From the NCBI RefSeq assembly GCF_006636215.1, contig NZ_VIFM01000029.1:1-64000 (forward strand): a stretch of 64,000 nt of DNA, in the 5' to 3' direction. Position 1 is the first letter of the stretch. Each line of letters begins with the position of its first letter. This document shows positions 1 through 12,113 of the stretch, piece after piece. The notes under the pieces were generated by a model. It ran no database searches, was not told the origin of the DNA, and worked only from the letters and a program-made list of their open reading frames with translations. A program made the position numbers and the translations under genes. The DNA comes from Myxococcus llanfairpwllgwyngyllgogerychwyrndrobwllllantysiliogogogochensis. GTDB taxonomy: Bacteria > Myxococcota > Myxococcia > Myxococcales > Myxococcaceae.

Positions 1-183
1 GGGCGGCTCTTCCTGAAGGGGCGACCTGGGGGTGGGTCCGGAGGGATTATCGCACCCAGGGCTTTCGGGGTTTCCTGCTCGCTGAGAATCGCGCGGGGAG
101 TGCGGGTGCGGGTGACTCTGGAACCCGGCTTCACTCGGGCTTGTGGCAGGCTGCCGGGCCCTCTTCCAGCAAGGAGCTTCACC

Positions 184-678
184 GTGAATCGCAGTGTTCC
201 CACCCGGTTGGCCCTGGCGTGCGCGTTGCTGCTCATGCCCTTGGGCTGTGCGCATGTCGACCATGCGAGGGACGAGCAGGCCATCCGCCAGATGGTGGAC
301 GTGCAGACCCAGGCGTGGAACCGCCAGGACGCGGTGGTGTGGTCCCAGGACTTCGCGCCCGACGCGGACTTCATCAACATCGTCGGGACGCTGTACGAGG
401 GCCAGCCGCAGATTCAGGAGCGCCACGCGGCCATCTTCCAGACGCTCTTCAAGGGCAGTCAGAGCAAGGTCACCATTCGTCGGGTCGCCTTCCCCGCGAG
501 CGACGTGGCCGTGGTGGACACCACGCACGAGGTGACGGGGCATCAGGGCCTGCCTCCCGGCGTGCAGAACACGGAGCCAGGACTGCTGCGGACCCAGATG
601 CGGTACGTGATGAATCGCGTGGGCGGCACGTGGCGCATCGTCGCGGCGCAGAACACCGACGTGAAGCCCCGGCCGTAG
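184..678 (+). CDS. SnoaL/SgcJ-type NTF2-fold lipoprotein
   Basis: Predicted 164-residue secreted lipoprotein of the NTF2/SnoaL superfamily, of the kind annotated SgcJ/EcaC. The GTG start is chosen because AAGGAG lies 7 nt upstream and it gives a proper lipoprotein signal ending in LLLMPLGC; an upstream ATG would bury this signal. The mature part has the family's features: an acidic helix with ...DEQAIRQMVD, then WNRQDAVVWSQDFAPDADFIN and the strands around VVDTTHEVTG and WRIVAAQNTDV. The family binds small molecules in a cone-shaped pocket; no substrate can be named here. The first 183 bases of the window hold no gene I can support. Confidence 0.75.
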   Translation: MNRSVPTRLALACALLLMPLGCAHVDHARDEQAIRQMVDVQTQAWNRQDAVVWSQDFAPDADFINIVGTLYEGQPQIQERHAAIFQTLFKGSQSKVTIRRVAFPASDVAVVDTTHEVTGHQGLPPGVQNTEPGLLRTQMRYVMNRVGGTWRIVAAQNTDVKPRP

Positions 679-700
679 CGCGGGGAAGGTGTCGAGGCGC

Positions 701-2049
<1,349 letters not shown>

Positions 2050-2053
<4 letters not shown>

Positions 2054-3282
2054 GTCGTGGGCACGGGGGACGAAGGAGGGAGGAGGGGCAGCTCCACGCG
2101 CGCGAGCGTACCGCCGCCGGGCGCGGGCTCCAGTCGGAGCGTGCCGCCATGTTCGTGGGTGATTTTCTGGGAGATGGGCAGCCCCAGCCCACTGCCTTCG
2201 GGCTTGGTGCTGAAGAGACCGCGCGTGAGGGCCGCTCCCTCCAGCACGGTGGGCACGCCGCTGCCACCATCGGTCACGGTGATGCGCACGGCGCTCTCCG
2301 TCGCGGGCTCCAGCGCGACACGGACGGGTGGCGCGCCTTCGGGGGAGGCCTCGGTGGCGTTCTTCACGAGGTTGCCGAACAGCCGGCGCAGGCCGTCCGG
2401 GTCCGCGCGCAGCGAGACATCTGGACCGGGCACCAGCTCCACCGGCACGGGCGAGGTCTCCGCATACAGCGCGCAGATTTCCGAGAGCAGCGGGCGCAGA
2501 GGCACGTCCTGGAAGCGCGGCGCGGGCAGGCGCGCGAAGGTGGAGAAGCTCTGCGTCATCCGCATCAGCAGATCCACTTCCTCCTGGAGCAGGGCGACGG
2601 ACTCGGTGACGCGGGTGGCGTCAGAGGGGGAGCCTGTGTCCGCGCGAGACAGCCGTGCGAGCGAGAGCTTCATCGCGGTGAGTGGGTTCTTCAGCTCGTG
2701 GGCGAGTGAGCGGGCGACGTCCTGCCACGCGGCGATCTGCTCGGCGGACTTGAGCCGCTCGCGCTGGGCGACCAGTTCCTGGCCCATGCGGTTGAACTGG
2801 CCCAGGAGGAACTGGAGTTCGTCGCGAGGCGGGTCCGTGGCGGGCAGTCGCATGGAGAGGTCGCCTCGTGCATAGGCCCACATGCCCTCGGTGAGCGTCG
2901 TCACAGGGCGGGTCAGCGCACGGCCGAGCAGCACGGCGGCCACCGCCAGCACGCCGCCCGATACGAGGACGAGGAGGGTGATGAACGCGGGCACGCGCCG
3001 CACCAGGGCCCGACGTGTCAGCTCCGCCTGGGCCAGATGCAGCCGCGCTTCATCCAGGGAGCCGCGAGGCAGGCCCCGGCGCTCCAGGTCCAGGGACACG
3101 TCATCCAGCACTGCTTCCACGGGAGCCACGGAGACGGACAGCACCCGCTCCAGCGCGCCCTGGGCCACGATGCCCAGGAGCACCAGTGGGACGAGCCCCG
3201 CGAGCAGCATCACCGCCAGCAGCCGGCGACGGAAGCGAGGGGGCGGGGGAGTCGAGGACATGGCGGACGCGGGTGGGCTCAC
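2050..3282 (-). CDS. membrane sensor histidine kinase (HAMP, HisKA, HATPase)
   Basis: About 410-residue sensor kinase, first gene of the two-component operon. Two hydrophobic segments (about residues 23-45 and 98-120) flank a short periplasmic loop. A HAMP region and a coiled stretch follow, then the H-box LAHELKNPLTAMK, whose His is the autophosphorylation site. The ATP-binding domain follows, with an N-box near LFGNLVKNATEA, a G1-box TDGGSGVP and a G2-box GSGLGLPI. The GTG at the stated start and an in-frame ATG 21 bp later are both possible; neither has a clear ribosome binding site. Architecture resembles NtrY/AtoS-type kinases that partner NtrC regulators. Confidence 0.9.
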
Positions 3283-3398
3283 GGCAAGAGGGCGACAGGC
3301 GCACTACGCGGGACGCGCGCCGCGCTTGCCTCGGGTTGTACCGCTCCGGCGGCCCGTCGCCCAACCTGGGCTTGAGTGCTGATAGCCTCACGGGCCGG

Positions 3399-4547
3399 AT
3401 GCCCCGCTTCCTCGCGCCCTCTCAGAGCTGGTTGTTCGGTCCGCGCGTGGACCTCGCCGTCTTCGCCGGCAGTGCGCTCGTCTCCGTGGCCATGGTGCTC
3501 GCCGCGCCCTGGCTGGGGGCCGTGGGTGACACGCCTCTCTGGGCGTGGCTCCTGCTCGTCGTCTGCGTGGACGTGGCCCACGTCTGGTCCACGTTGTTCC
3601 GCACCTACCTGGACCCGAACGAACTGCGCCAGCGGCCCGGCCTGTATCTGGGCGCCCCCCTCGTCGCCTGGGTGGTGGGCGTGCTGGCCCACCACGTGTC
3701 ACCGGGCGCGTTCTGGACGCTGTTCGCCTACGTGGCCTTGTTCCACTTCGTCCGTCAGCAGTACGGCTGGGTCGCGCTGTACACGCGCAAGGCGCGAGCC
3801 TCCGACGTCGAGCGTCGCCTGGACGCCGCCGCCATCTACGCGGCCACCGTGGGCCCCGTCGTGTGGTGGCATGCGAACCTGCCGCGCGCGTTCTGGTGGT
3901 TCGTGGAGGGCGACTTCCTCCCGGGCCTTCCCGCATGGATGGGCACGCTCGCGCTGGCGCTGCACGCGGTGGTGCTCGTGGCGTGGGTCGCCTTCCAGAG
4001 CCTGCGCGTGTCGCGCGGCGAGGGACTCCAGGTCGGCAAGGTGCTCCTCGTCGGCGCCACGTGGGTGACGTGGTTCGGCGGCATCGTCCTCGCGCGCGAT
4101 GACTTCACCTTCACGGTGATGAACGTGGTGCTGCACGGCGTGCCGTACTTCGCGCTGCTGTTCCGCTACTCGCGCGGGCGCGGAGAGGAGGGCGGATATG
4201 GCGCCGCGGGCACCGTGCTGCGCGCGGGGCTGCCCGGCTTCCTCCTGTTCCTCGTGGCGCTGGCGTTCACCGAGGAACTGTTGTGGGACCGCTTCATCTG
4301 GCATGACCGCCCCGGCTTCTTCGGAGGCGCGGACGTGGGGCTCTCGCCGGACCTGCTGGCGCTGGTGGTGCCGCTGCTCGCGTTGCCGCAGGCCACGCAC
4401 TACGTGCTGGATGCGTTCATCTGGAAACCGGGCCGCCAGCCCGCGTTGTTGGCCCGGCTCGGTTGGGCGCCGCGCTCCGTGCAAGAGGGTCCACCAATCG
4501 CCACCTCGCGCGATTCGACGATGGTCATTCGCGGAGGGAGTGAATAA
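3399..4547 (+). CDS. polytopic inner-membrane protein of unknown function
   Basis: 382-residue integral membrane protein with roughly eight to ten hydrophobic segments (for example AVFAGSALVSVAMVLAAPWL, LWAWLLLVVCVDVAHVW, FLLFLVALAFTEELL). Several His residues lie at membrane edges (VDVAHVWSTLFR, ALFHFVRQQYG, VVLHGVPYFALLFRYSR, ATHYVLDAFIW), which may mark a metal or heme site; that is inference. The start MPRFLAPSQ is preferred because upstream in-frame sequence overlaps the divergent kinase gene and is not membrane-like. It ends 14 bp before the trehalose gene, so the two may be cotranscribed. No named family is recognised. Confidence 0.75.
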   Translation: MPRFLAPSQSWLFGPRVDLAVFAGSALVSVAMVLAAPWLGAVGDTPLWAWLLLVVCVDVAHVWSTLFRTYLDPNELRQRPGLYLGAPLVAWVVGVLAHHVSPGAFWTLFAYVALFHFVRQQYGWVALYTRKARASDVERRLDAAAIYAATVGPVVWWHANLPRAFWWFVEGDFLPGLPAWMGTLALALHAVVLVAWVAFQSLRVSRGEGLQVGKVLLVGATWVTWFGGIVLARDDFTFTVMNVVLHGVPYFALLFRYSRGRGEEGGYGAAGTVLRAGLPGFLLFLVALAFTEELLWDRFIWHDRPGFFGGADVGLSPDLLALVVPLLALPQATHYVLDAFIWKPGRQPALLARLGWAPRSVQEGPPIATSRDSTMVIRGGSE

Positions 4548-4561
4548 GGGTCAGAGGCTCT

Positions 4562-6730
4562 ATGCCTCGACTCCTGCTCGTCTCCAATCGTCTCCCTGTC
4601 ACCGTCAAGGTGGAGAAGGACAGCGTCGCCGTGGTGCGCAGTGCCGGCGGACTGGCCACGGGATTGCGCCGACCCCATGAGCGCTCCGGCGGCCAGTGGA
4701 TTGGCTGGCCCGGGGACATGTCCCGGCTGTCGGAAAGCCAACGGACGCGCGTGGAGGAACAGTTCGCCGAGCAGCGCTACGTGCCCATCCACCTCACCGC
4801 GAGCGAGGTGAGCCGCTACTACGAGGGCTACTCCAACCGGGTCCTCTGGCCGCTGTGCCACTACATGCTGGACCGCATCCCCCGTCAGGACCGTGACTGG
4901 GAGGTGTACCGCAAGGTCAACGAACGTTTCGCGGACCTCACCGCGAAGCAGTACCAGCCGGGCGACACCATCTGGGTGCATGACTACCAGCTCATGCTGG
5001 TGCCGGGGATGTTGCGCGAGCGGCTCCCCGAAGCCCGCATCGGGTACTTCCACCACATCCCGTTCCCCTCGTCGGAAATCTTCCGGACGCTGCCCCGCAG
5101 GGAGGCGCTGCTGAAGGGCCTGCTCGGCGCGGACCTCATCGGCTTCCACACGGTGAGCTACGTGCGGCACTTCTCCGGCTCGCTGTTGCGGCAGCTCAGC
5201 CTGGACACGGATGTCGACAGCATCATGTGGCAGGGGCGGCAGGTGCGGGTGGGCGCCTTCCCCATGGGCATCGACTCCGACTCCTTCGACTCGCTCGCGA
5301 AGGAGGTGAGCGTGCTGGAGGAAGTGGCCTCGCTGCGGCGCACCGCGGAGGGACAGCGCATCCTGCTGGGCATCGACCGGCTCGACTACACCAAGGGCAT
5401 CCCCCGCAGGCTGCTGGCGGTGCAGCGCCTGCTGGAGCGCGAGCCCGCGTGGCGCGGACGCCTGCGGTTCATCCAGGTGGCCGTGCCCAGCCGCACCCAG
5501 GTGGAGGCGTATGCCACGTACCGCGAGCAGGTGAACGAGCTGGTGGGCCGAATCAATGGCCAGTACGGCAGCGTGCAGAACGTGCCGGTGCATTACCTCT
5601 ACCGCTCCTTCAACGAGAAGCAGCTCGCCGGGCTGTACCGCGCCGCGGACGTCATGCTGGTGACGCCCGTGAGGGATGGCATGAACCTGGTGGCCAAGGA
5701 GTTCTGTGCCTCCCGGCCGGACGAGGACGGCGTGTTGGTGCTCAGCGAACTCGCCGGTGCCGCCGACGAGCTGAACAAGGCGCTCACCGTCAACCCTTAC
5801 GACGTGGAGTCGACGGCGGACGCCATCGAGCAGGCGCTGGAGATGGGCGAGCACGAGCGCCGCGAGCGCATGCGCGCCCTGCGCGCGCAGGTGAAGGCCC
5901 ACGACGTGCACTGGTGGGTGTCCCACTTCCTGGGCCGGCTCCAGGGGCTGCCCTCGGTCTCCGTGCGTGACGTCAAGGGCGGTGATGAGGCGCTGGAGGT
6001 GATGAAGTCGGCGGAGCGCCTGTCGCTGATGCTCGACTATGACGGGACGCTGGTGGGCTTCGCGCCCCGGCCGGAGCTGGCCGCGCCGGATGATGCCCTG
6101 CGGGAGTTGCTGGCGAAGCTGGTGGCGAGGCCGAACACCACGGTGAGCGTGGTCAGCGGCCGGCCCAAGGAGACGCTGGAGTCGTGGTTCGGGACGCTGC
6201 CCATGGGGCTGCACGCGGAGCACGGCCTGTGGTCCCGCTCGAGGCCGGGGGATGCGTGGCGGATGCTCGACGGGGTGACGGCGGAGTGGAAGGACGCCGC
6301 GCGCCCCATGCTCGATGAGTTCGCCGCGCGCGTCCCCGGTTCGTTCGTGGAGGAGAAGTCCGCGTCGCTGGCGTGGCACTACCGCCAGGTGGACCCGGAG
6401 TTCGGCGCGCTCCAATCCCGTGAGCTGCGATTGAAGCTGGCGGAGACCTTCGCCCGGCGGCCCGTGGACATCCTCCCCGGTGACAAGGTGGTGGAGGTGC
6501 GGCCTCATGGCGTGAACAAGGGCCGGGTCGTGGACGCGGTGACTCGCCAGTTGTCGCCCGGCACGCTGGTGGTGGCCGTGGGTGATGACCGCACGGATGA
6601 GGACATGTTCGCGGCCATGCCCGAGGGCGGGCTCACGATTCACGCGGGCAACAAACCCTCGCGCGCCACGTACCGCGTCAGCGGCCCGGAGGAAGTGCGC
6701 AAGTTGTTGGCCGCGCTCGTGGAGACCTGA
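4562..6730 (+). CDS. bifunctional trehalose-6-phosphate synthase/phosphatase
   Basis: 722-residue fusion that would make trehalose from UDP-glucose and glucose-6-phosphate in the cytoplasm. Residues about 1-465 form a GT20 (OtsA-like) synthase: SNRLPVTV and GGLATGL near the start, [34 protein letters not shown], the sugar-binding DRLDYTKGI, and [15 protein letters not shown] near the donor site. Residues about 485-722 are a HAD-type OtsB phosphatase with motif [11 protein letters not shown] (nucleophile Asp near 492), and [10 protein letters not shown] as motif IV. Trehalose is an osmoprotectant in many bacteria, and in myxobacteria it accumulates under stress and in spores. Confidence 0.96.
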   Translation: MPRLLLVSNRLPVTVKVEKDSVAVVRSAGGLATGLRRPHERSGGQWIGWPGDMSRLSESQRTRVEEQFAEQRYVPIHLTASEVSRYYEGYSNRVLWPLCHYMLDRIPRQDRDWEVYRKVNERFADLTAKQYQPGDTIWVHDYQLMLVPGMLRERLPEARIGYFHHIPFPSSEIFRTLPRREALLKGLLGADLIGFHTVSYVRHFSGSLLRQLSLDTDVDSIMWQGRQVRVGAFPMGIDSDSFDSLAKEVSVLEEVASLRRTAEGQRILLGIDRLDYTKGIPRRLLAVQRLLEREPAWRGRLRFIQVAVPSRTQVEAYATYREQVNELVGRINGQYGSVQNVPVHYLYRSFNEKQLAGLYRAADVMLVTPVRDGMNLVAKEFCASRPDEDGVLVLSELAGAADELNKALTVNPYDVESTADAIEQALEMGEHERRERMRALRAQVKAHDVHWWVSHFLGRLQGLPSVSVRDVKGGDEALEVMKSAERLSLMLDYDGTLVGFAPRPELAAPDDALRELLAKLVARPNTTVSVVSGRPKETLESWFGTLPMGLHAEHGLWSRSRPGDAWRMLDGVTAEWKDAARPMLDEFAARVPGSFVEEKSASLAWHYRQVDPEFGALQSRELRLKLAETFARRPVDILPGDKVVEVRPHGVNKGRVVDAVTRQLSPGTLVVAVGDDRTDEDMFAAMPEGGLTIHAGNKPSRATYRVSGPEEVRKLLAALVET

Positions 6731-6889
6731 CCGCGCGGCCTCCGCACCCGGGGGCGACGTCGAGGCCGGGGCTCGACGGTTTCGTTGGCAAGTCGTAGGA
6801 CATTCCACGAAATGCCGAGGAGTCGGGTGACAGGCTCCCTCTCCGCTGGTGTTCTGCTTCCGGGCCGGATTTTCACGGGGAGATGGAAC

Positions 6890-8098
6890 ATGGATGTCCC
6901 GCGCCGTGGTCTGCGGGTGGGTGCAGCGGTGCTGGTGGTGAGCTTCTCCGGGGCGGGATGTGGCCCGGGTGACGATGCCGTCGCCAACGAAGTGGAGACC
7001 AGTGAACAGGGCCTGGACTGGGAGCAGTCGCTCCTGGCCCCCCTGGACCGGGATGCGCTGCGGCAAGCCATCGCCGGCTTGCCGGACGCGAAGACGACAG
7101 CGGCGCAGGTCCGCATCAATGGCACCGCGGGACGCTGGCTCGGCGCGTCCGGTGTCGCGGATGTCCACGCGGGCACGCCCGTGCCCACGGATGCGCGCTT
7201 CCGCATCGGCAGCATCACCAAGACGTTCACCGCCACCGTGGTGTTGCAGCTCGCCGCGGAGCGCCGCGTGGACCTGGACCGCCCGGTGCAGCACTACCTG
7301 CCCGGGTTGCTGCCTCCCAACTTCGGCCTCATCACCGTGCGTCAGCTCTTGAATCACACGCACGGCCTGCCCAACGTCCCGCTGCCGTCCAAGGACCCGG
7401 AGTGGTTCTTCGACAACCGGTTCCGCCGCTGGTCGCCCCGCGAGCTCGTCGCGCTGGCGCTGCCACCCGGGCCCCGCTTCGTGCCGGGCACCCAGCAGGA
7501 GTACGGCAACATCGGCTACCTCGTCGCGGGGCTGCTCATCGAGAAGGTCACCGGCAGGCCCTACAGCCACGCGGTGCGCGACCGCATCCTCGCGCCGCTC
7601 GACCTGCGGGACACGTCCGTGCCCGGCAATGACCCGACGATTCCCGGCCCTCATGCCAGGGGTTACGAGGCCGTCACCAAGGCCGACGGTACGGTGCACC
7701 TGGTCGACATCACCGAGGCGAACCAGTCCATCCCCTGGGCCGCCGGGGAGATGATCTCCACCACGGCCGACCTGGACACGTTCCTCTCCGCGCTCTTCCG
7801 GGGCCGGCTGCTGCCACCCGCGCAGCTCCAGGAACTCTTCACCGTGCCGGACGTGCCCACCCTGGGCGGAGGGCGCGCGAGCTACAGCGCGGGCCTGACG
7901 CGCTTCGAGGTCAACGGCCTGACGCTGTGGGGCAAGAGCGGAGACCGGCACGGCTACAACAACGGCATGGGGGCCACGCGGGACTTGCGCCGGCGCCTGG
8001 TCTACTCCGTCAACACGCTGCACATGGGACAGGAGCGGCCGGCCATCGCCGACCGCATCGTCGCCACCACCTTCGCCGCCCGTTCCCCCCGTCCTTGA
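6890..8098 (+). CDS. serine hydrolase lipoprotein (class C beta-lactamase / DD-peptidase family)
   Basis: 402-residue exported serine hydrolase of the beta-lactamase/D-alanyl-D-alanine carboxypeptidase superfamily. Catalytic motifs are in order: SITK (nucleophile Ser about 108), YGN (about 205) and a KSG-containing segment GKSGDRHGY (about 348). The ATG is chosen for GGGGAGA 6-7 nt upstream and because it yields a lipoprotein signal ending GAGC at Cys24; an upstream ATG would add 35 unlikely residues. Likely substrates are peptidoglycan peptides or another ester or amide. Antibiotic hydrolysis cannot be inferred from sequence alone. Confidence 0.88.
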   Translation: MDVPRRGLRVGAAVLVVSFSGAGCGPGDDAVANEVETSEQGLDWEQSLLAPLDRDALRQAIAGLPDAKTTAAQVRINGTAGRWLGASGVADVHAGTPVPTDARFRIGSITKTFTATVVLQLAAERRVDLDRPVQHYLPGLLPPNFGLITVRQLLNHTHGLPNVPLPSKDPEWFFDNRFRRWSPRELVALALPPGPRFVPGTQQEYGNIGYLVAGLLIEKVTGRPYSHAVRDRILAPLDLRDTSVPGNDPTIPGPHARGYEAVTKADGTVHLVDITEANQSIPWAAGEMISTTADLDTFLSALFRGRLLPPAQLQELFTVPDVPTLGGGRASYSAGLTRFEVNGLTLWGKSGDRHGYNNGMGATRDLRRRLVYSVNTLHMGQERPAIADRIVATTFAARSPRP

Positions 8099-8108
8099 AC
8101 GAAGCGAA

Positions 8109-8141
8109 CGGCCTCCGCGCGCGTGAAGCGAGCGGAGGCCG
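8109..8141. terminator. bidirectional terminator hairpin between convergent genes
   Basis: Perfect 10-bp inverted repeat CGGCCTCCGC / GCGGAGGCCG with a 13-nt loop, in the 53-bp gap between the convergent serine hydrolase and DUF3857 genes. There is no T-run, as is usual at this GC content. Confidence 0.6.
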
Positions 8142-8151
8142 CGGCGGATAA

Positions 8152-11100
8152 CTACCGCACGAGGGACGCGGTGCGACCGCCGGGGCCCTGGATGATGACC
8201 CGGCGCGCGAAGGCGCGGTCCACGCGGCCGAGGAAGTCCCTGAACGCCGGGTACTCGTCCGCCTTCACGCGCGCGACGGAGAGCTTCACCTCACCCTCGG
8301 CGACGAGCTTGCCCTCCTCCACGCGGTAGGTGAGCTTGAGGCGGCCGAACGCGTTCGTCTCCTCCACCGCCTGCGGCAGCTCCGTCACGGACCAGCCCGC
8401 GGGCAGCGTGTAGCGCAGGTTGAAGCTGTTGACCCACGGGCTCTGCATCACCAGGTCGAACCGGCGCTCCGCCAGCGGGGCGAAGGCCTGCTGGTAGGTG
8501 CGGCCCGTGCCGAAGGGCAGGAAGCGCACCGCGTTGGGCATCACCTCCGCGTAGCGGGGGATGCTCATCCGGAAGTCCATGGACACGTCATCGTCCAGCT
8601 TCGTGGTGTCGCTCAGCGACACCTCGTTCACCGTCAGGCCGGGGAAGCTCTGCGCCCACGCCCGCTCGAAGGTGGACTTGCGCGTGGCCTCCGGACGGTA
8701 CGCCCGGCGGTACTCCGGCGCGCTCTGGCCGCTCACCGTGCTGGCGCCCGTCACTTCCGCGCTGCCATCCGCGCGCAGCGCCACGTCCATCTTCAGGCCC
8801 GTGGCGTTGTCCTCCGCCCTGGCCTCCGGCGTGGTGAGGAAGGTGCTCTTGCCGTCCGGCTCCACCACCAGCACGTTGGCGACGCGGTCCGCGCTGGGCA
8901 GCTCCTTCGCCCCGTGGAACTCCGCCGTGCCATCCAGGTACAAGTCGAACTTGGGGACATACGCAATCGCGTGGTTGAAGGCCGCGAGGCTCGCGGGCTC
9001 CGCGTCCAGCGCGCCCAGGTTGCGCATGCGCAGGAGCACCAGCCGGCTGTCCACGCCCGCCACCCGCAGCATGGCGTGGATGAGGCTCGCCTTGTCCTTG
9101 CAGTCACCGAAGCGCCGCGACAGCACCCGGTCCACGCGGTACGGCTTGAAGCCGTGGATGCCGAACTCCAGCGCGACATAGCGCGTGTTCGTCACCACGA
9201 AGTTGTAGATGGCGCGCACCACCGCCAGCTCGTTCTTCCGGTCCACGCCCGTGAGCACCTGGTCCACCGTCTGCTTCAGCTCCGAGTTCGGCTGGAGCTG
9301 GTCCCTCACGAGGCCCCACCAGTAGCGGCCCACCTGGTCCCACGTCTGGTAGGTGGAGACGTGGAGGTTCTGGGCGACCTCCGCCCAGCCCGGCATGCCC
9401 GGCTCCGGCACCACCTTGGCCACGTGCTTCGCGTTCCAGCGGTACAGCACGCGCCCGCCGTCCACCGACTCCTGCGCGCTCTCCACGCCCTGCAGCCGGC
9501 TCTTGTTCCAGTAGAGCGGGCGCTCCTTGGGCATCTCCACCAGGTACTGGAAGCGCAGCTTGGGATAGACGCCCTGCACGCTCTCCACGTCACCCCAGTA
9601 GTCCGACAGGAGGTTCTCCTGCGCGGTGTCGTCCAGGCGGTACGTCACCTCCAGCGTGTCGCCGGCGGCCAGGGACGGGAAGGAGAGCACCTTGGCGCGG
9701 GCGTCGTAGTACATGCCCGTCCACGGCTCGTTGATGTTGCGGTCGTTCTCCCCGTAGCTCTCCACCACGGAGCCGTCCGTCTTCGTCACCCGGGCGCGCA
9801 GCACGCGCACCTCCTGGCGGTCCGGCGAGTAGGTGATGGGCATGGTGCGGAAGGCGTCCACGCCCCGCGCGTTCTGCACCTTCACCACCATCTGCATCAG
9901 CCGGCTGGACAGGCCGCTCTTCTGGACGTGCACGAAGGTGTTGTCGACCAGGTAGATGGCGTCCTCGTGGACGTACGCCTCGGCCTCCTTCGCCAGGGGC
10001 CTGGCGTCCACCACGTGCTGCATGCCGGCGCCGGCGCCCTCGCCCTTGAGGGCGCGCAGTGCCTCCTTCAGGCCGGGGTTCTGCGGACGCAGCACCAGCG
10101 AGCGCTCGAAGGCGGCCAGCGCGGGCTCCCGGCGGCCGGCGGCGAGCAGCGCGCGACCCTCGCGCTCGTAGACCTCCGGCTCATCCGGGGACAGGGCACG
10201 GGCCTCCGCGAACAGGGCCACCGCCGGCTCCACCGCGCCGTTGCTGGCCTTCAGCTCCGCGAGCCTCACGCGGGCGCCGTTGTCGAACGGGTTGAGGGCG
10301 ACCAGCTGCGAGTACTCGCGCTCGGCGGCCTCCACCTGACCGGAGTCCGCCAGCAGCGCGGCCAGCGCGCGGCGCGTGCCGGTGTCGTCGAAGCGCAGCG
10401 CCAGCACCACGCGCATCCGGTCCATGGCCTCGCGATGGCGGCCGAGCTGCCGGGAAATCTGCGCCGCGGTCCGCACCGCGCGCGGCTGCCGGGGCTGATG
10501 GCGGAAGGCCTCCTCCACCAGCGCGTGCGCGCGCGGACGCTCACCCAGGGCCTCGTAGGCGCGGGCCAGCGCCAGCCGGGCGGAGGCCTCCTCGGGCGTC
10601 TTCTCCAGCACGGGCGCCACCAGCGCCATGACGCGCTCCGGGTGTCCGCGCTCCATCTCATGGTCCGCCAGGGCCACGCGGGCCTCGGGCAGCGTGGGGT
10701 CGGCGGCCACGGCGGCCTCCAGGAAGCGGCGGCGCTCGTTCAGGTCATCCCGCTGCAGGCTCGCCGCGAGCATCTGCAGGCGCGCGTCCTTGGGCGCGAG
10801 CTCCGCGGCGCGCGTGGCCTCCACCGTGGCGGTGTGCTCGCGGTCATCGAAGCCCCGGTAGAAGCCGAGCACCCGCGCGTAGTCCCCATGCAGGGTGGCG
10901 TCGTTGGGGTTCTTCTCCACCAGGGTGCGCAGCGCGGAGGTCAGCGTGGGCAGCGTCTGCGGAGCGGGGGCCGCGCCGCGCTCGATGGCGGGCGCCCTGG
11001 CCGGCAGCGACGCGCGCACGGACGGCGACTCCTGGCGCAGGTAGAATCCCAGCGGGCCGGTCTCCTGGCACACCTTGAGGAGCACGCGGTTGAGGCCCTT

Positions 11101-11811
11101 GCGCAGCTTCACGGACACGCGGGACTGGTCCGGGCGCGGCAGGTTGTAGCGGTCCTCCTTCGCGGCCAGCTGCCCGTTCACCCACAGGCGGAAGGCGCCG
11201 GAGGTGCCCAGGCCGAGCGCCACGCGCGTCTCCTGTGAGGACTCCAGCCAGGTGACGGCGTAGGCCACGGCCTCGCGGTTGGGGCGCACGGCGGTGGCCA
11301 GGTCCACGTAGCCGTCCGCGGTGGTCGCGGTCAGCTTGCGCCAGGACACCTGACGGCCCTTGGCGCCCGCGTAGTTGGCGGCCAGGTCCAGGTTGGCGGC
11401 CTCCGGGCCGAAGTCCGTGTCACACCCGGACTTGCCCTCGTTGTCGAAGCCGCCGACGACGTAATAGTCGCCGAGGAAGCCCATCCACTGCTTCACCTCG
11501 CCCGCGCGCGTCAGCCGGCCCCGGGCGCGCTCGGTGTCCAAGAGGAGCAGCTGCGCGGTGGCGCGCGTGTTCGCGTCGAACTGCCGCCGCGAGGCCACGT
11601 AGGAGTAGGTGCTCACCAGCGGCGTGAGGTCTTCCACCTCGTCCACCAGCGAGTGCAGCCGGAGGAGACCCGCGGCGCCCCGGGGCGAGGAGGCCTGCTT
11701 CAGCGCCTCGGCCGCGTACAAGCGGGCCGTCTCGTCCGCCGCGGGCCGGGCCTGCACCCAGAGGGGGCAGGTGAGCACGAAGACTGCGGCCAGCCATGTG
11801 AAGCGGGACAT
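8152..11811 (-). CDS. exported TPR / DUF3857 / transglutaminase-like protein
   Basis: About 1219-residue secreted protein. The start is the Met of MSRFTWLAAVFVLTCPLWVQA, a clear Sec signal peptide preceded by GAGGAGAACGG. Next come a beta-rich carbohydrate-binding-like segment, then several TPR-type repeats (about 300-600). A DUF3857 domain follows, and a transglutaminase-like domain with the Cys in RRFGDCKDKASL, the His in FNHAIAYVP and the Asp in YLDGTAEF, so the Cys-His-Asp triad is intact. The C-terminal part matches the usual extension of DUF3857 proteins. The role is unknown; related proteins are periplasmic or surface exposed. Confidence 0.85.
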   Translation of the reverse strand: MSRFTWLAAVFVLTCPLWVQARPAADETARLYAAEALKQASSPRGAAGLLRLHSLVDEVEDLTPLVSTYSYVASRRQFDANTRATAQLLLLDTERARGRLTRAGEVKQWMGFLGDYYVVGGFDNEGKSGCDTDFGPEAANLDLAANYAGAKGRQVSWRKLTATTADGYVDLATAVRPNREAVAYAVTWLESSQETRVALGLGTSGAFRLWVNGQLAAKEDRYNLPRPDQSRVSVKLRKGLNRVLLKVCQETGPLGFYLRQESPSVRASLPARAPAIERGAAPAPQTLPTLTSALRTLVEKNPNDATLHGDYARVLGFYRGFDDREHTATVEATRAAELAPKDARLQMLAASLQRDDLNERRRFLEAAVAADPTLPEARVALADHEMERGHPERVMALVAPVLEKTPEEASARLALARAYEALGERPRAHALVEEAFRHQPRQPRAVRTAAQISRQLGRHREAMDRMRVVLALRFDDTGTRRALAALLADSGQVEAAEREYSQLVALNPFDNGARVRLAELKASNGAVEPAVALFAEARALSPDEPEVYEREGRALLAAGRREPALAAFERSLVLRPQNPGLKEALRALKGEGAGAGMQHVVDARPLAKEAEAYVHEDAIYLVDNTFVHVQKSGLSSRLMQMVVKVQNARGVDAFRTMPITYSPDRQEVRVLRARVTKTDGSVVESYGENDRNINEPWTGMYYDARAKVLSFPSLAAGDTLEVTYRLDDTAQENLLSDYWGDVESVQGVYPKLRFQYLVEMPKERPLYWNKSRLQGVESAQESVDGGRVLYRWNAKHVAKVVPEPGMPGWAEVAQNLHVSTYQTWDQVGRYWWGLVRDQLQPNSELKQTVDQVLTGVDRKNELAVVRAIYNFVVTNTRYVALEFGIHGFKPYRVDRVLSRRFGDCKDKASLIHAMLRVAGVDSRLVLLRMRNLGALDAEPASLAAFNHAIAYVPKFDLYLDGTAEFHGAKELPSADRVANVLVVEPDGKSTFLTTPEARAEDNATGLKMDVALRADGSAEVTGASTVSGQSAPEYRRAYRPEATRKSTFERAWAQSFPGLTVNEVSLSDTTKLDDDVSMDFRMSIPRYAEVMPNAVRFLPFGTGRTYQQAFAPLAERRFDLVMQSPWVNSFNLRYTLPAGWSVTELPQAVEETNAFGRLKLTYRVEEGKLVAEGEVKLSVARVKADEYPAFRDFLGRVDRAFARRVIIQGPGGRTASLVR

Positions 11812-12113
11812 CCGTTCTCCTCGGTGCGACATGCGTGTAGGGCGAAGGCCCCGCGCATTCCGGGGCCGCCGACGCCGATGAACAGGCGGGCCCTTTGGGG
11901 CCTTCCCCTGCATGCGGCCCTGGATGGCGGACAGGCAACCGAAAACGTCACCCAGCGTGCGGAGGGGAACGGGGTAGGTGCGGGTGGGTTTGGAGTGGCG
12001 CGGGGCAAGTCAGGGGCTTGGGGTCTCGAAAACCCCGCCTACACTGCGGTTCCCGGCGCCCCCGAGGAAGCCCCTGGAGCGCCCGACTTCGTCCTCACAC
12101 CCCCCGGAGCCCC
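11812..12113. other. 302-bp divergent intergenic region
   Basis: Lies between the divergent DUF3857 and DUF6624 genes and must hold both promoters. Apart from the ribosome binding site of the leftward gene I see no recognisable operator, repeat or RNA. ORFs crossing it lack coding character. Confidence 0.5.

Noticed and set aside
4400-8023. 1207-codon open frame on the minus strand
   Set aside because: It lies opposite the trehalose and serine hydrolase genes, whose domains are unmistakable. The His/Arg/Gln-rich translation is a high-GC shadow. The same holds for long frames opposite 8914-11238, 14139-16808 and 37313-39106.
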